64,000 nucleotides of DNA from Streptomyces sp. NRRL B-3428 (GCA_000721375.1 JOGW01000005.1:361622-425621), one strand, 5' to 3'; positions 41,207 to 49,270 are shown, counted from the first letter of the stretch. The notes: generated by a model from the letters alone, not told the origin. Numbers and translations: made by a program.

Positions 41207-41228
41207 TTCACTCGTCCAAACGAGTGAA
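41207..41228. promoter_or_regulatory. Perfect inverted repeat upstream of the sigma-like gene
   Basis: TTCACTCGT-CCAA-ACGAGTGAA: 9-bp arms with a 4-bp spacer, 22-40 bp before the possible start codons. It is a good operator candidate; as RNA it would form a leader hairpin. Confidence 0.65.
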
Positions 41229-41278
41229 TGCGCCAGTGGTTACAGCCAGGTCTCGAACGTCAACTCCGTGCGCCGTGA

Positions 41279-41307
41279 CGGCCCCGCGACCATGCGTCGC
41301 GGGGCCG
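41279..41307 (-). terminator. Terminator after the GH87 gene
   Basis: Perfect 12-bp stem (41279-41290 with 41296-41307, 5-nt loop), 7 bp after the GH87 stop (41314) on the minus strand. Confidence 0.8.
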
Positions 41308-41313
41308 CCCCGG

Positions 41314-43356
41314 TCACCAGCGCGCAGGCGGCGGAGGTGTCACCACCGGCGGTCGGTCGTCGCAGGTGATGGTGTTGGGCAGCATCCAGGGCGCGAGCCA
41401 TGAGCCGCTCGCCGTACCTCCGTCGTTGCCGCCGAGGTCCGTGAGGGAGAACTCCGAGCCGGTCGGCGGGAAGTTGAAGGAACCGCAGTTGTTGACGCCG
41501 ACCGCGCCGACGTTACGGGCGTCCACGTTCTCGAAGGTCGCGGAGCCCTTCACCCGTGCGCTGAGCACCGAGGTGCCGGTGCCGTCGATACGGATGTCCT
41601 TGAAGTGGACCAGCGGGATGGCGACCTTGTCCTTCACGCTCCACTCGCTCACCATCATGATCGCGTTGTAGGTGGAGTCGAGGTAGTGGTCGCCGGTGAC
41701 GCGGATGTCCGCGTCCACATCGCGGTCTAGGGCGTAGAGCCAGAGCGAGCCGAGCCCGATGTTCCAGTTGAGTTCGTATGTGCCGGCGCGGGCGGTCGTG
41801 TTGTCGGTGAAGGCCAGCTTTCCGCTGAAGGGTTCGGCGCCGAACCGGGAGCCGGCGTGCAGGGCGCTGCCCTCGCGGACCGGGTCGGCGACGAGGTTGC
41901 GGGAGACGGTGTTGTCGGTGCCGCCGTACAGCGCGATGCCGTTGGCGAGTACGGGTGACTGGATCGTGTTGCGGTGGAAGGTGTTACGGGCGTTGGCCTG
42001 CTTCTCCGACCACATGGCGAGGCCGTCGTCGCCGGTGTTGCGGACGAAGGTGTTCTCCACCGTCGAATCGGTCACGCCGGTGTGGAAGTTGAGGGCGTCG
42101 GCGATCTGGTCGACGACGATGCTGTCGCTCACCCGCAGGTTGTCCATCGGTCCGTCGAACCACAGGCCGACCTTGGTGTGCCGGATGTGCAGTCCGCTGA
42201 TGGTGGAGTCGCTCATCGCGCCGCCGACGCCGTTGACCTGGTCGGTGTCGATCCGCTCGCGTACGTCGCCCTCGATGGCGAAGCCCGACAGGTGCACGTT
42301 GCGGCTGCCGCCGTCCGCGGCGTCACGCCCGTAGAAGCCGACTCCGGTGTGCAGCGATCCGTCGGGTGCGGGCTTGTCGAGCTTGACCTGCTTGCCCTTG
42401 AAGACGGTCCACCAGTTGCCGGCGCCTTCGATCGTGACGTCGTCCACGATGATGTGCCGGTTGATCTGGTAGGTCCCCGGCGGTACGTACACCGGCAGGT
42501 CGCGGCGCTTGGCCTGGGCTATCGCCCGGTCGAGGGCGGGGGCGGAGTCCCGCCGGCCGGTCGGATCGGCGCCGTACAGCAGGGCGTTGACCGCCTTGGC
42601 CCGTAGGTGCGGGGCGCCGACGAGCTCGGAGTCGAGCAGATCGATCACCGTCCATGCGGCGCTGCTCCCGGCGGGAACGGTGAGCCGGACCTTGGCGCCG
42701 GCCTGGTGGGTGCGCGGCAGACGCAGCCGCTGCTCGTCGTAGAAGTGCATGGGCCGGAACGGCTTCTTGATCTCCGGTGCGGGTGTGGTGGCGCTCGGTA
42801 CGCAGGAGCACTCGGTGATCCACCAGTCGGGATGGAGGAGATCGGCGCCGGGGTCGTTGCTGAACGGGTACTGGTTGTAGAGCCAGGAGTACTCGGAGGT
42901 CAGCGTCATGGTGCGGCGTGACTTGCCGTCGACCGTGACGTCGAGGGGCGCCTTGATGCCCCCGCCGCCGGGGGCGTCCGGAATGCTGTAGCGGACCGTG
43001 ATCGCGTCGGCTGCCTTCGGCAGTGTGAACTCGACGTACTGACCCGGCGTGAGTCTCACCGCGCTACGGCCCGAGGCTTCGGCGGGCAGCGAGTACGCGG
43101 TCCGGTCCGGGCCGATCCGCTGCCCGTCGGTGACGGCGTTCTCGGCCTCCTGCTCCTGGAACGCGACGTCGGCGCCACGCCCGCTGGTGAGCGCCGGGTC
43201 AAGTCCCGCGCGGGTCACGGGAGTCGGCGCGGCCGCAGGTGGTTGCTCGGCAGCGGTGGACGCGCTCGTGAGCCCCGCGGTGGCGACCGCCAGAGCGGCG
43301 AGGACGCTCACGGTTCTACGGCGGGTGCGATGGATGTTCCGACGGTTCAGCGGCAT
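41314..43356 (-). CDS. Secreted GH87-type glycoside hydrolase (alpha-1,3-glucanase/mycodextranase-like)
   Basis: A 680-residue secreted enzyme. Signal peptide (about 1-38), CBM35-like module in the first 200 residues, then a right-handed beta-helix with GH87 landmarks: VTIEGAGNWWTVFKGK, GFYGRDAADGGSRNVHLSGF, DQVNGVGGAMSDSTISGLHI, HTKVGLWFDGPMDNLRVSD, ADALNFHTGVTDSTVENTFV and RNTGDDGLAMW, the last two carrying the catalytic aspartates. Members cut alpha-1,3-glucan of fungal walls or dental polymers. Start ATG 43356 is the best of several; its SD is weak. It fits the cell-wall-degrading theme of the surrounding secreted proteins. Confidence 0.88.
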   Translation of the reverse strand: MPLNRRNIHRTRRRTVSVLAALAVATAGLTSASTAAEQPPAAAPTPVTRAGLDPALTSGRGADVAFQEQEAENAVTDGQRIGPDRTAYSLPAEASGRSAVRLTPGQYVEFTLPKAADAITVRYSIPDAPGGGGIKAPLDVTVDGKSRRTMTLTSEYSWLYNQYPFSNDPGADLLHPDWWITECSCVPSATTPAPEIKKPFRPMHFYDEQRLRLPRTHQAGAKVRLTVPAGSSAAWTVIDLLDSELVGAPHLRAKAVNALLYGADPTGRRDSAPALDRAIAQAKRRDLPVYVPPGTYQINRHIIVDDVTIEGAGNWWTVFKGKQVKLDKPAPDGSLHTGVGFYGRDAADGGSRNVHLSGFAIEGDVRERIDTDQVNGVGGAMSDSTISGLHIRHTKVGLWFDGPMDNLRVSDSIVVDQIADALNFHTGVTDSTVENTFVRNTGDDGLAMWSEKQANARNTFHRNTIQSPVLANGIALYGGTDNTVSRNLVADPVREGSALHAGSRFGAEPFSGKLAFTDNTTARAGTYELNWNIGLGSLWLYALDRDVDADIRVTGDHYLDSTYNAIMMVSEWSVKDKVAIPLVHFKDIRIDGTGTSVLSARVKGSATFENVDARNVGAVGVNNCGSFNFPPTGSEFSLTDLGGNDGGTASGSWLAPWMLPNTITCDDRPPVVTPPPPARW

Positions 43357-43450
43357 CGGAGCGACTCGATTCTCTGCGGCACCGGGCGAAGGTGAGGCGA
43401 CAGTAGGGCCGCCTTGAGCGGCCCACAAGAGGTTCGGTCGCAAAATGTCA

Positions 43451-43472
43451 CTGCAATGACGTCAACTTGCAG
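43451..43472. promoter_or_regulatory. Candidate operator between GH87 and peroxiredoxin genes
   Basis: CTGCAA-TGACGTCA-AC-TTGCAG: outer arms of 6 bp and an inner 8-bp palindrome. The TGCAA/TTGCA spacing resembles LacI-family sites that control Streptomyces glycosidases. TACAAT on the minus strand nearby could be a -10. Confidence 0.45.
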
Positions 43473-43593
43473 TCCTGGATTGTATTTTTGCGGATCCCTG
43501 CCGCGCGATGCGCGTGAACTCCCGCACCCGTGGACGCCGGTGAAGGCCTCCCGCGTCCCACGCCGATCGCCCCTTGCCCCTCGCCCGCGGAAC

Positions 43594-43610
43594 TTACCTA
43601 CGAGTAAAGT
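43594..43610 (+). promoter_or_regulatory. Dyad and -10-like sequence upstream of the peroxiredoxin
   Basis: TTAC-N6-GTAA (43594-43607) overlaps TAAAGT (43605-43610), a possible -10, 36 bp before the ATG. It may be the promoter/operator of the peroxiredoxin gene. Confidence 0.4.
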
Positions 43611-43645
43611 GGCGTGATCACCGCTGGGGACCCGGAGGACCGCAC

Positions 43646-44110
43646 ATGACGAGGCGTATCGAAGTCGGCGACAAGGTGGAGGACTTCACCCTGCCCGACG
43701 AGACCGGCACCGACCGCAAGCTCTCCGAGCTCCTCGCGGACGGACCGGTGGTGCTGTTCTTCTACCCCGCCGCCCTCACACCCGGCTGCACCGCCGAGGC
43801 CTGCCACTTCCGCGATCTCGCCGCGGAGTTCGCGGCCGCCGGTGCCAAGGCCGTGGGCATCAGCTCCGACACGGTCGAACGCCAGCAGGAGTTCACCGAG
43901 CGCCACTCCCTCGGCATGCCGCTGCTGTCCGACCCCGAGGGCGTCGTACGGACGAAGTTCGGCGTGGCCCGCGGATTCTCCGTGCTGCCGACCAAGCGCA
44001 TGACCTACGTCATCGACACCGATCGCAGCGTGCTGGAAGTGATCCGCAGCGAGATCCGTATGTCCGTGCACGCCGACCGCGCGCTGGCCGCGCTGCGATC
44101 CCGGTCCTAG
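43646..44110 (+). CDS. bcp: Peroxiredoxin (BCP/PrxQ type)
   Basis: A 154-residue thiol peroxidase that reduces hydroperoxides. The thioredoxin-fold active site is YPAALTPGCTAEACHFRD, with peroxidatic and resolving cysteines five residues apart as in BCP/PrxQ. EVGDKVEDFTLPDETG at the start and SDPEGVVRTKFGV in the middle are typical. Start ATG 43646 has GGAGG 8 nt upstream. The gene is monocistronic and cytosolic. The identification is firm at family level; the electron donor (thioredoxin or mycoredoxin) is not readable. Confidence 0.93.
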   Translation: MTRRIEVGDKVEDFTLPDETGTDRKLSELLADGPVVLFFYPAALTPGCTAEACHFRDLAAEFAAAGAKAVGISSDTVERQQEFTERHSLGMPLLSDPEGVVRTKFGVARGFSVLPTKRMTYVIDTDRSVLEVIRSEIRMSVHADRALAALRSRS

Positions 44111-44185
44111 GCCCGCCTTCGGGCACAATGAGCCTCGTCAGGGCCGAGACGCAGGCCAGCAGGAGCAGACGGGAGTTGGCGGTCC

Positions 44186-44761
44186 GTGCCGGAGAGGAAC
44201 CAGGAGTTCGGCAAGTACGGCGCCCGAGGCGCCAGGGGCAGCGAACTGGTGGGCCGCAAGCTCGACGAGCTGGCCGGAGGCATCGCCACCCCCGTCACCG
44301 TGAAGCGTGGCCTGATGGCACGCCTGCACTACCTCACCCGTTCCGACCACGCCCGCGGCGCGGCCCGGGACGCGGGTCTCACCGTCACCCCCCGCACCCT
44401 CAAGGCCTGGCTCGACGGCAAGCGCAGCCCGTCGGCGAAGAACCTGGAGAAGATCGACACCGCCTACCGCACGGTCCGCCGGCAGAACGTCGCGCGCCAT
44501 CTCCTCAACCGCCTCAACCGCCAGGGCCGCGGCACCCGCGTGGAGATCCACCCCCTCAACCAGTCCGGTGTGGACCGCCCGCAGCAGCGCGTCGTGCCGT
44601 TCCGCGACATGAACGTCCGCCGCTGGGACGCCATCGTCGCCGCGTGGACGGCCGGCGACGCACAGGGCCTGGACACCGCGTGGACCGACCATGTGCTGCC
44701 CGACCTCGGCAGCCAGTGGGGCGCCTACGAGTACTGCACGAGCGTCGGCTTCGCCGCCTGA
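44186..44761 (+). CDS. Orphan HTH protein of unknown function
   Basis: A 191-residue basic protein. A helix-turn-helix-like region is seen at RDAGLTVTPRTLKAWLDGKR followed by SPSAKNLEKIDTAYRTVRRQ, then a basic segment (HLLNRLNRQGRGTRVEIHPL) and an acidic, Trp-rich C-terminus. The order HTH-basic-RGTRVEI recalls Streptomyces terminal-protein or plasmid-type DNA-binding proteins, but I cannot name a family. Start GTG 44186 has GGGAG 10 nt upstream. It sits alone between two hairpins, a pattern typical of small accessory genes. Acting on DNA is likely; its role is unknown. Confidence 0.6.
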   Translation: MPERNQEFGKYGARGARGSELVGRKLDELAGGIATPVTVKRGLMARLHYLTRSDHARGAARDAGLTVTPRTLKAWLDGKRSPSAKNLEKIDTAYRTVRRQNVARHLLNRLNRQGRGTRVEIHPLNQSGVDRPQQRVVPFRDMNVRRWDAIVAAWTAGDAQGLDTAWTDHVLPDLGSQWGAYEYCTSVGFAA

Positions 44762-44776
44762 TCGCTGCGGCTTCCA

Positions 44777-44812
44777 CTGTCCGGGGGGCCTGTTCTGCAC
44801 CCCCCTGGACAG
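44777..44812 (+). terminator. Strong terminator after the orphan HTH gene
   Basis: CTGTCCGGGGGG (44777-44788) pairs with 44800-44812 with a single bulged base; 11-nt loop. It starts 15 bp after the stop. The remaining 235 bp up to 45047 contain a 9-bp inverted repeat (44824-44832 / 44862-44870) and no supportable gene. Confidence 0.8.
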
Positions 44813-45033
44813 CCTCCGCGGCTGATGCGGACCCGAATCCATTTCTCCTGCACCTGGCGGCGTCCGCATCGAAGTTGGGCCTGTGCCGCGAGCTCCGTGC
44901 AGCGTACGGCCGCACGTGCCATGGCGACGGCGGTCCTCACCGTGTCCGGGCTCCTCGGCGCTTTTCGAGCGTCGCACCCTGTCGCGCTCCGTGATCATCG
45001 GAGCCGGTAGGAAGCGGGGAACCCAGTGGTGAC

Positions 45034-45039
45034 TAGGGT
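45034..45039 (+). promoter_or_regulatory. -10 element TAGGGT of leaderless CE7 esterase gene
   Basis: TAGGGT is followed by 8 nt and ATG 45048; no Shine-Dalgarno sequence is present. Confidence 0.5.
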
Positions 45040-45047
45040 CCACTTCC

Positions 45048-46049
45048 ATGACCCGCACCCGTACCGCCTTGGCGCACGACTTCCCGTTCGATCCGGCCTA
45101 CGGCAGCACGATCGAGGACCTCCTCGGCGTATCGGCACCCGAGGGTCCCGCGGACTTCGACGACTTCTGGCGTGACCGATACGCGCAGGCGATCGCCGTG
45201 CGCACCGAACCCGAGGTCGGCCGGCTCGTGGAGGAGCGCGACGGCGTCCGTATCCACGAGGTGGCGTACACCTCGGTCGGCGGTGTGCGCCTGGGTGGCT
45301 GGCTGGCGCTGCCCGAGGAAGGTCGGGCCGAGCACGGCTTCGTCATCGGCCATGGATACGGCGGACGGGACGAGCCCGGCCGCGACGTACCCCTGCCGCT
45401 GCCGCGGTCCGCCGCGATCCTGCCCTGCGTGCGCGGCATGGGCTCGCGGGCTCTGCTGCCCGGTGTGCCCTCCGTGTCCGACGAGCACGTGCTGCACGGC
45501 ATCGCCTCGCGGGAGTCGTACGTCATCGGCGAGTGCGTCGCCGATCTGTGGTGCGCGGCGACGGCGCTCCTGGAGCTCGTGCCCGGGCTCACGCCGCGCC
45601 TCGGCTACCTGGGGGAGAGCTTCGGGGGCGGGCTCGGTGCGCTGGCGTTGCCCTGGGACGAACGGTTCGCGGCAGGGCAGCTGGCCGTGCCGACGTTCGG
45701 CAACCATCCGCTGCGACTCACCCTCGACTGTGTGGGGAGCGGTGCCGCGGTGCGCCGGCACCATGCGGAACATCCCGAAGTCGTCGACGTACTGCGCTAC
45801 TTCGACGCGGCAACGGCCGCCACGCGGATCGGCAAGCCGGTCCTGACGGCCCCGGCCCTGTTCGATCCGTCGGTGCCGCCGCCCGGGCAGTTCGCGGTGC
45901 ACAACGGCCTGCCCGAGGGGTCGGGGCGTGAGCTGCATGTGCTGGAGGCGGGGCACTTCGAGTGGGAGGGCGCGGCAGAGTCCGAGGCTCGGCTGGATCG
46001 GGCCAAGGCGGAGTTCTTCGGGCGGGTGCTGGAGCGGCGGCGGGGGTGA
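45048..46049 (+). CDS. Acetyl xylan esterase-like alpha/beta hydrolase (CE7 family)
   Basis: A 333-residue cytosolic esterase of carbohydrate esterase family 7 (acetyl xylan esterase/cephalosporin C deacetylase). The N-terminal PADFDDFWRDRYAQA is characteristic; then VGGVRLGGWLALPE, GHGYGGRDEP (oxyanion), ILPCVRGMGSR, the nucleophile GYLGESFGGG (Ser near residue 186), and the final His in EAGHFEWEG. It would remove acetyl groups from short xylo-oligosaccharides taken up by the cell. Leaderless start at 45048. The LacI-family remnant lies downstream on the other strand, perhaps its former regulator. Confidence 0.85.
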   Translation: MTRTRTALAHDFPFDPAYGSTIEDLLGVSAPEGPADFDDFWRDRYAQAIAVRTEPEVGRLVEERDGVRIHEVAYTSVGGVRLGGWLALPEEGRAEHGFVIGHGYGGRDEPGRDVPLPLPRSAAILPCVRGMGSRALLPGVPSVSDEHVLHGIASRESYVIGECVADLWCAATALLELVPGLTPRLGYLGESFGGGLGALALPWDERFAAGQLAVPTFGNHPLRLTLDCVGSGAAVRRHHAEHPEVVDVLRYFDAATAATRIGKPVLTAPALFDPSVPPPGQFAVHNGLPEGSGRELHVLEAGHFEWEGAAESEARLDRAKAEFFGRVLERRRG

Positions 46050-46175
46050 AATCGACACCGGCTCCTCGCCGCTGTCCGTCGCCCGGCCGCCCAGTCGTCG
46101 CACCAGGAGTTCGCCCGGCTCCTCGCCCGACTGCCGCGTCGGCCGGCGCAACGTGGTCAGGGCCGGGCGTACGAG
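46050..46175 (-). pseudogene. C-terminal remnant of a LacI-family regulator
   Basis: On the minus strand one frame encodes LVRPALTTLRRPTRQSGEEP then GELLVRRLGGRATD and EEPVSIS. This matches the end of LacI/GalR regulators (pattern P-x-L-T-T-V-R-Q-P-x-x-E-x-G-x-x-A-x-x-L-L-x-R-L). There is no HTH, no start and no full-length reading frame, so it is a fragment left by deletion, abutting the esterase stop. Confidence 0.6.
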
Positions 46176-46258
46176 GCGGCCAGGGGTGACCGCCTGAAGG
46201 GCGCCTCCCCGCACTACCCTGATCCCTCATCCCACCCACCGTGCCGAGGGGGCAGCCC

Positions 46259-46786
46259 ATGCGCAGCAGCACTACGATCCGCCTGATCGAGCCCGCCGAC
46301 GCCGACGCCATCGCCGCCCATCGGAAGCGTGACGTCGAAGCATTCCGGCCGTGGGAGCCGGACCAGCCGGCCGACTACTTCACGCCGGAGGGGCAGGCGG
46401 AGCGGATCGGCCGTGCGCTGGAGGGGCACAAGGCCGGCACGGTCTGGCCGGGGGTGGTGCTCGCCGACGGTATGTTGATCGGGCAGATCACCGTCGGGGG
46501 GATCCTGCCGCAGCCGCATCTGCGCCGTGGTTCGGTCGGTTACTGGATCGCCACTACCGCCCAGGGGCACGGACATGCCGGTCGGGCCCTCGGGCTCGCG
46601 CTGAAGCTGATGACGGACGAACTCGGTCTGCATCGAGCCGAGGCGTCCACCAACCTGGAGAACGTGCCTTCCCAACGGGTGCTCCGCCGCAACGGGTTCA
46701 CCCCGTACGGCGTCGCCCACTCCTCGATCTTCCTCGACGGGAGCTGGCGCGACGGCTTGCTGTGGGAACGGATCCTCGGCGGCTGA
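46259..46786 (+). CDS. GNAT-family N-acetyltransferase (RimJ/RimL-like)
   Basis: A 175-residue GNAT acetyltransferase using acetyl-CoA. Family features include IRLIEPADADAIAAHRKRDV, then RRGSVGYWIATTAQGHGHAG at the acetyl-CoA pyrophosphate loop, LHRAEASTNLENVPSQRVLR and NGFTPYGVAHSSIFLDG-like C-terminus. It is closest in appearance to ribosomal-protein or amine/antibiotic acetyltransferases of the RimJ/RimL group. The ATG 46259 follows GAGGGGGC; the GTG at 46241 is less likely. Target unknown. Confidence 0.87.
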   Translation: MRSSTTIRLIEPADADAIAAHRKRDVEAFRPWEPDQPADYFTPEGQAERIGRALEGHKAGTVWPGVVLADGMLIGQITVGGILPQPHLRRGSVGYWIATTAQGHGHAGRALGLALKLMTDELGLHRAEASTNLENVPSQRVLRRNGFTPYGVAHSSIFLDGSWRDGLLWERILGG

Positions 46787-46925
46787 AGCGCGCACGCGCG
46801 GGGCGGCGGCCGGTCACAGTCCTGCGGCAGGGAGCGGGAGTTCGGCCGATCGCAACGCCCGCCGTGATCGGTGCGCTGTGCCAAATCGGTGTCGATCGAC
46901 GGCGGTCGGATGCGAGGATCGGCCG

Positions 46926-47555
46926 ATGCCGGTAGATCCGCACCTTCTCGCCGTCTTCACCGTGAGCACCATCCTCGCCCTGGTGACTCCGGGACCCGAC
47001 ATGCTGTTCGTGCTCGGCTGCGGCATGCGCGGTGGTGCCCGCGCGGGGCTGCTTGCCACCGTCGGGGTGATCACGGGGGACGCGTTGTACATCGCCGCGG
47101 CGGCCGCCGGGCTCGCCGCGCTGCTCACGGCGTTCCCTGTCGTGTTCACCGTCCTGCGGATCGCGGGCGCCGCGTATCTGATCTGGCTGGGTGTCCAGAT
47201 GATCCGGCACCGCAAACGCGGTCAGGCGGATGATCCGGCCGGCCGTGGCATGTCGGGGCGGCGTGCGTACTTCAACGGCGTGGTGTCCTCCATGGCCAAC
47301 CCGCAGACGTTCACCTTCATGGTCGCCTTCCTGCCGCAGTTCATCGATCCCGCGGCGGGTCCTGTCTGGTTGCAGTTCGCGCTGCTCGGAACCGTGCTGA
47401 TCGTCCTGGAGTTCGTCGCGGACGGAACCGTCGGAGTCCTCGCCGGGCGGATCGGCGGCTGGCTGCGCGGCCGCGAGGCCGTGCGCCGTCGGATGGACGC
47501 CGCGACCGGGGGAGTGTTCATCGGCCTGGGCGTCGGCCTCGCAGCCGAAAGCTGA
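46926..47555 (+). CDS. LysE/RhtB-family exporter
   Basis: A 209-residue membrane protein with about six hydrophobic segments, of the LysE/RhtB amino-acid exporter family. Signatures: ALVTPGPDMLFVLGCGMRGG at the first TM, GVITGDALYIAAAAAGLAA, AAYLIWLGVQMIR and SMANPQTFTFMVAFLPQF. It would export an amino acid or derivative. ATG 46926 is preceded by GAGG 8 nt upstream. The gene converges with kdgK; only weak inverted repeats (CTCAACC/GGTTGAG, 47567-47597) lie between them. Confidence 0.9.
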   Translation: MPVDPHLLAVFTVSTILALVTPGPDMLFVLGCGMRGGARAGLLATVGVITGDALYIAAAAAGLAALLTAFPVVFTVLRIAGAAYLIWLGVQMIRHRKRGQADDPAGRGMSGRRAYFNGVVSSMANPQTFTFMVAFLPQFIDPAAGPVWLQFALLGTVLIVLEFVADGTVGVLAGRIGGWLRGREAVRRRMDAATGGVFIGLGVGLAAES

Positions 47556-47607
47556 CCGGCGAGGGGCTCAACCTGCCTGAAGAGTGGGCTGGTTGAGGTG
47601 CGTGTGC

Positions 47608-48597
47608 TCAGCGCACCGCAGCCCCGCCCCCGTACGACAGCAGGATGAGCTCCTCACGATGTGGGAGTCCCTCCCAGTCGCCTCGGGCGCCGACGCAGAA
47701 GGCTGCCACCGTGGCAGCGAGCCGCAGACGCTCGGCGACGGGGAGGCGGTCGAGGACTCCCGACAAGTACCCCGCGACGAACGCGTCGCCCGCCCCGATG
47801 CTGTCGACCACGGTCACGGGCAGTGCCGGTTGGTGCAGGGTGCCCACGGCGGTGTGGCAGTGCGCGCCCTTGGCGCCCGCCGTCACGACGACCTCGGCCA
47901 CGCCATCGGCCAGGAGATCCTCGGCCACGCCACCGGCCAGGAGACCCTCGGCAGGCCCACCGGCCGGGAGATCCTCGGCCGTTCCCCGCTGCCCCGTGAG
48001 CAGGTTGAGTTCGTCCTCGGACGCGAAGACGGTGTGCACATACGGCAGCAGCTCGCGCAGCGCGACGGTCGCCTCGTCCCTGGACCACAGGCGCGCGCGG
48101 TAGTTGACGTCGAGCGTGACGTGGACGCCCGCCGTGTGCGCAGCCCGCGCGGCGGCGAGCGTCGCCTCGCGGGCGGTGGCGGAGAGCGCGGGGGTGATCC
48201 CGGTGAGGTGCAGCAGTCGAGGGGCGGCCGCCGTGACGGCCGAGACGCACTCCCTCGCCGTCAGGGTGGAGCCGGCCGAGCCGGCGCGGTGGTAGCCGAC
48301 GCGGGTGATGTCGTGCGCGGGCTGGTCGAAGGTGATGAAGCCGGTGAAACTCGCCTCGCTCGTGCGGACGAAGCGGGTGCCGACGCCCTCGGCCCGCAGC
48401 GTTCTGCGGATCAGGGCGCCGGGCTGATCCGCGCCGACCACGCCCGCCCAGGAGACCTCGTGGCCGAGCCGGGCGAGGCCGATCGCCACGTTGGTCTCGG
48501 AGCCGGCCATGGACAGGTGTGCCGCGCCGCCGAGTTGGAGTGGTGCCGACGTGCGGATCGACGCCATGGCTTCGCCGATCGTGAGTGCCTCGGTCAT
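47608..48597 (-). CDS. kdgK: PfkB-family sugar kinase, probably 2-keto-3-deoxygluconate kinase
   Basis: A 329-residue kinase that would phosphorylate 2-keto-3-deoxygluconate with ATP. PfkB signatures: GGAAHLSMAGSETNVAIGLA near the start, VTLDVNYRARLWS in the middle, and the ATP/anion-hole motif DSIGAGDAFVAGYLSGV near residue 285. Neighbouring KDPG aldolase supports the KDG specificity. It contains an in-frame triplication of a 27-bp unit (47893-47973) that expands a surface segment. Its start overlaps the eda stop by 4 nt, so it is translated after eda. It is the second gene of the two-gene leftward operon. Confidence 0.88.
   Translation of the reverse strand: MTEALTIGEAMASIRTSAPLQLGGAAHLSMAGSETNVAIGLARLGHEVSWAGVVGADQPGALIRRTLRAEGVGTRFVRTSEASFTGFITFDQPAHDITRVGYHRAGSAGSTLTARECVSAVTAAAPRLLHLTGITPALSATAREATLAAARAAHTAGVHVTLDVNYRARLWSRDEATVALRELLPYVHTVFASEDELNLLTGQRGTAEDLPAGGPAEGLLAGGVAEDLLADGVAEVVVTAGAKGAHCHTAVGTLHQPALPVTVVDSIGAGDAFVAGYLSGVLDRLPVAERLRLAATVAAFCVGARGDWEGLPHREELILLSYGGGAAVR
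47893..47973 (-). repeat. Three 27-bp tandem repeats in kdgK
   Basis: Units at 47893-47919, 47920-47946 and 47947-47973 (minus-strand reading) encode AEDLPAGGP, AEGLLAGGV and AEDLLADGV in protein order. They lie between a strand and helix of the ribokinase fold, where an insertion could be tolerated. Confidence 0.85.
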
Positions 48598-49268
48598 CGG
48601 CGGCCTCCTTGATGGGCTTCGGGTACGAGTTCGTCAGGGGTGCGCACGGCGGCGAGCAGGGCGACCGCACGCGCGGTGAGCTCGTTGAGATCGCCACCCG
48701 CGCCGGCTGAACCGAGCAGTGGTGATCCCACGCCGACCGCCCGGGCTCCGGTTGCCAGGTACTCGGGAGCGGTGCGTGCATCCACCCCGCCCACCGCTAC
48801 GAGTGGTGCGTTCGGGAGCGGTGCCAGCAACTCCCTTATGTAGCGCGGGCCATGGGCACCCGCCGGGAAGATCTTCACTCCCGCCGCTCCCAGATCCATC
48901 GCCGCGATCACCTCGGTGGGGGTCAGCGCTCCGCACAGCACCGGCAGCCCGGTCTCGACACCGCGACGCGCGCCCTCGGTCAGTGCGGGCGTGACCAGGA
49001 AGGAAGCTCCCGAAGCAGCCGAGGCGTCGGCGTCCGCGGCCTTCAGCACGGTCCCTGTTCCGATCAGTACGGAGGGCGCGCACTCGGCGCGCGCCGCGGC
49101 GACCGCCGACAGTGCCCCCGGCGTGGTCAGCGACACCTCAAGTGCCGTGACGCCGGCCCCGACCAGCGTGCGGATGCAGTCGAGGGCGCGCTCCGGTCCG
49201 TCGGCGCGGATGATCGCAAGGACCCTGCGCCGCGTCAGTTCCGCCAGTAGCTCCACGGGCCCCTCCAT
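48594..49268 (-). CDS. eda: 2-keto-3-deoxy-6-phosphogluconate aldolase
   Basis: A 224-residue class I aldolase that cleaves KDPG to pyruvate and glyceraldehyde 3-phosphate. Family motifs: RRRVLAIIRADGPERA, GAGVTALEVSLTTPGAL, LIGTGTVLKAADADASAASG and the Schiff-base region LGAAGVKIFPAGAHGPRYIR with the active lysine, then LVAVGGVDARTAPEYLATGA. Start ATG 49268 is preferred to TTG 49274. The gene is coupled to kdgK (4-nt overlap) and divergent from the dehydratase operon, suggesting shared control. Confidence 0.9.
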   Translation of the reverse strand: MEGPVELLAELTRRRVLAIIRADGPERALDCIRTLVGAGVTALEVSLTTPGALSAVAAARAECAPSVLIGTGTVLKAADADASAASGASFLVTPALTEGARRGVETGLPVLCGALTPTEVIAAMDLGAAGVKIFPAGAHGPRYIRELLAPLPNAPLVAVGGVDARTAPEYLATGARAVGVGSPLLGSAGAGGDLNELTARAVALLAAVRTPDELVPEAHQGGRR

Positions 49269-49270
49269 CG

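Noticed and set aside
44824..45010. Short open frames in the gap before the CE7 esterase
   Set aside because: No RBS, no recognisable motif, and frames on both strands look equally random.
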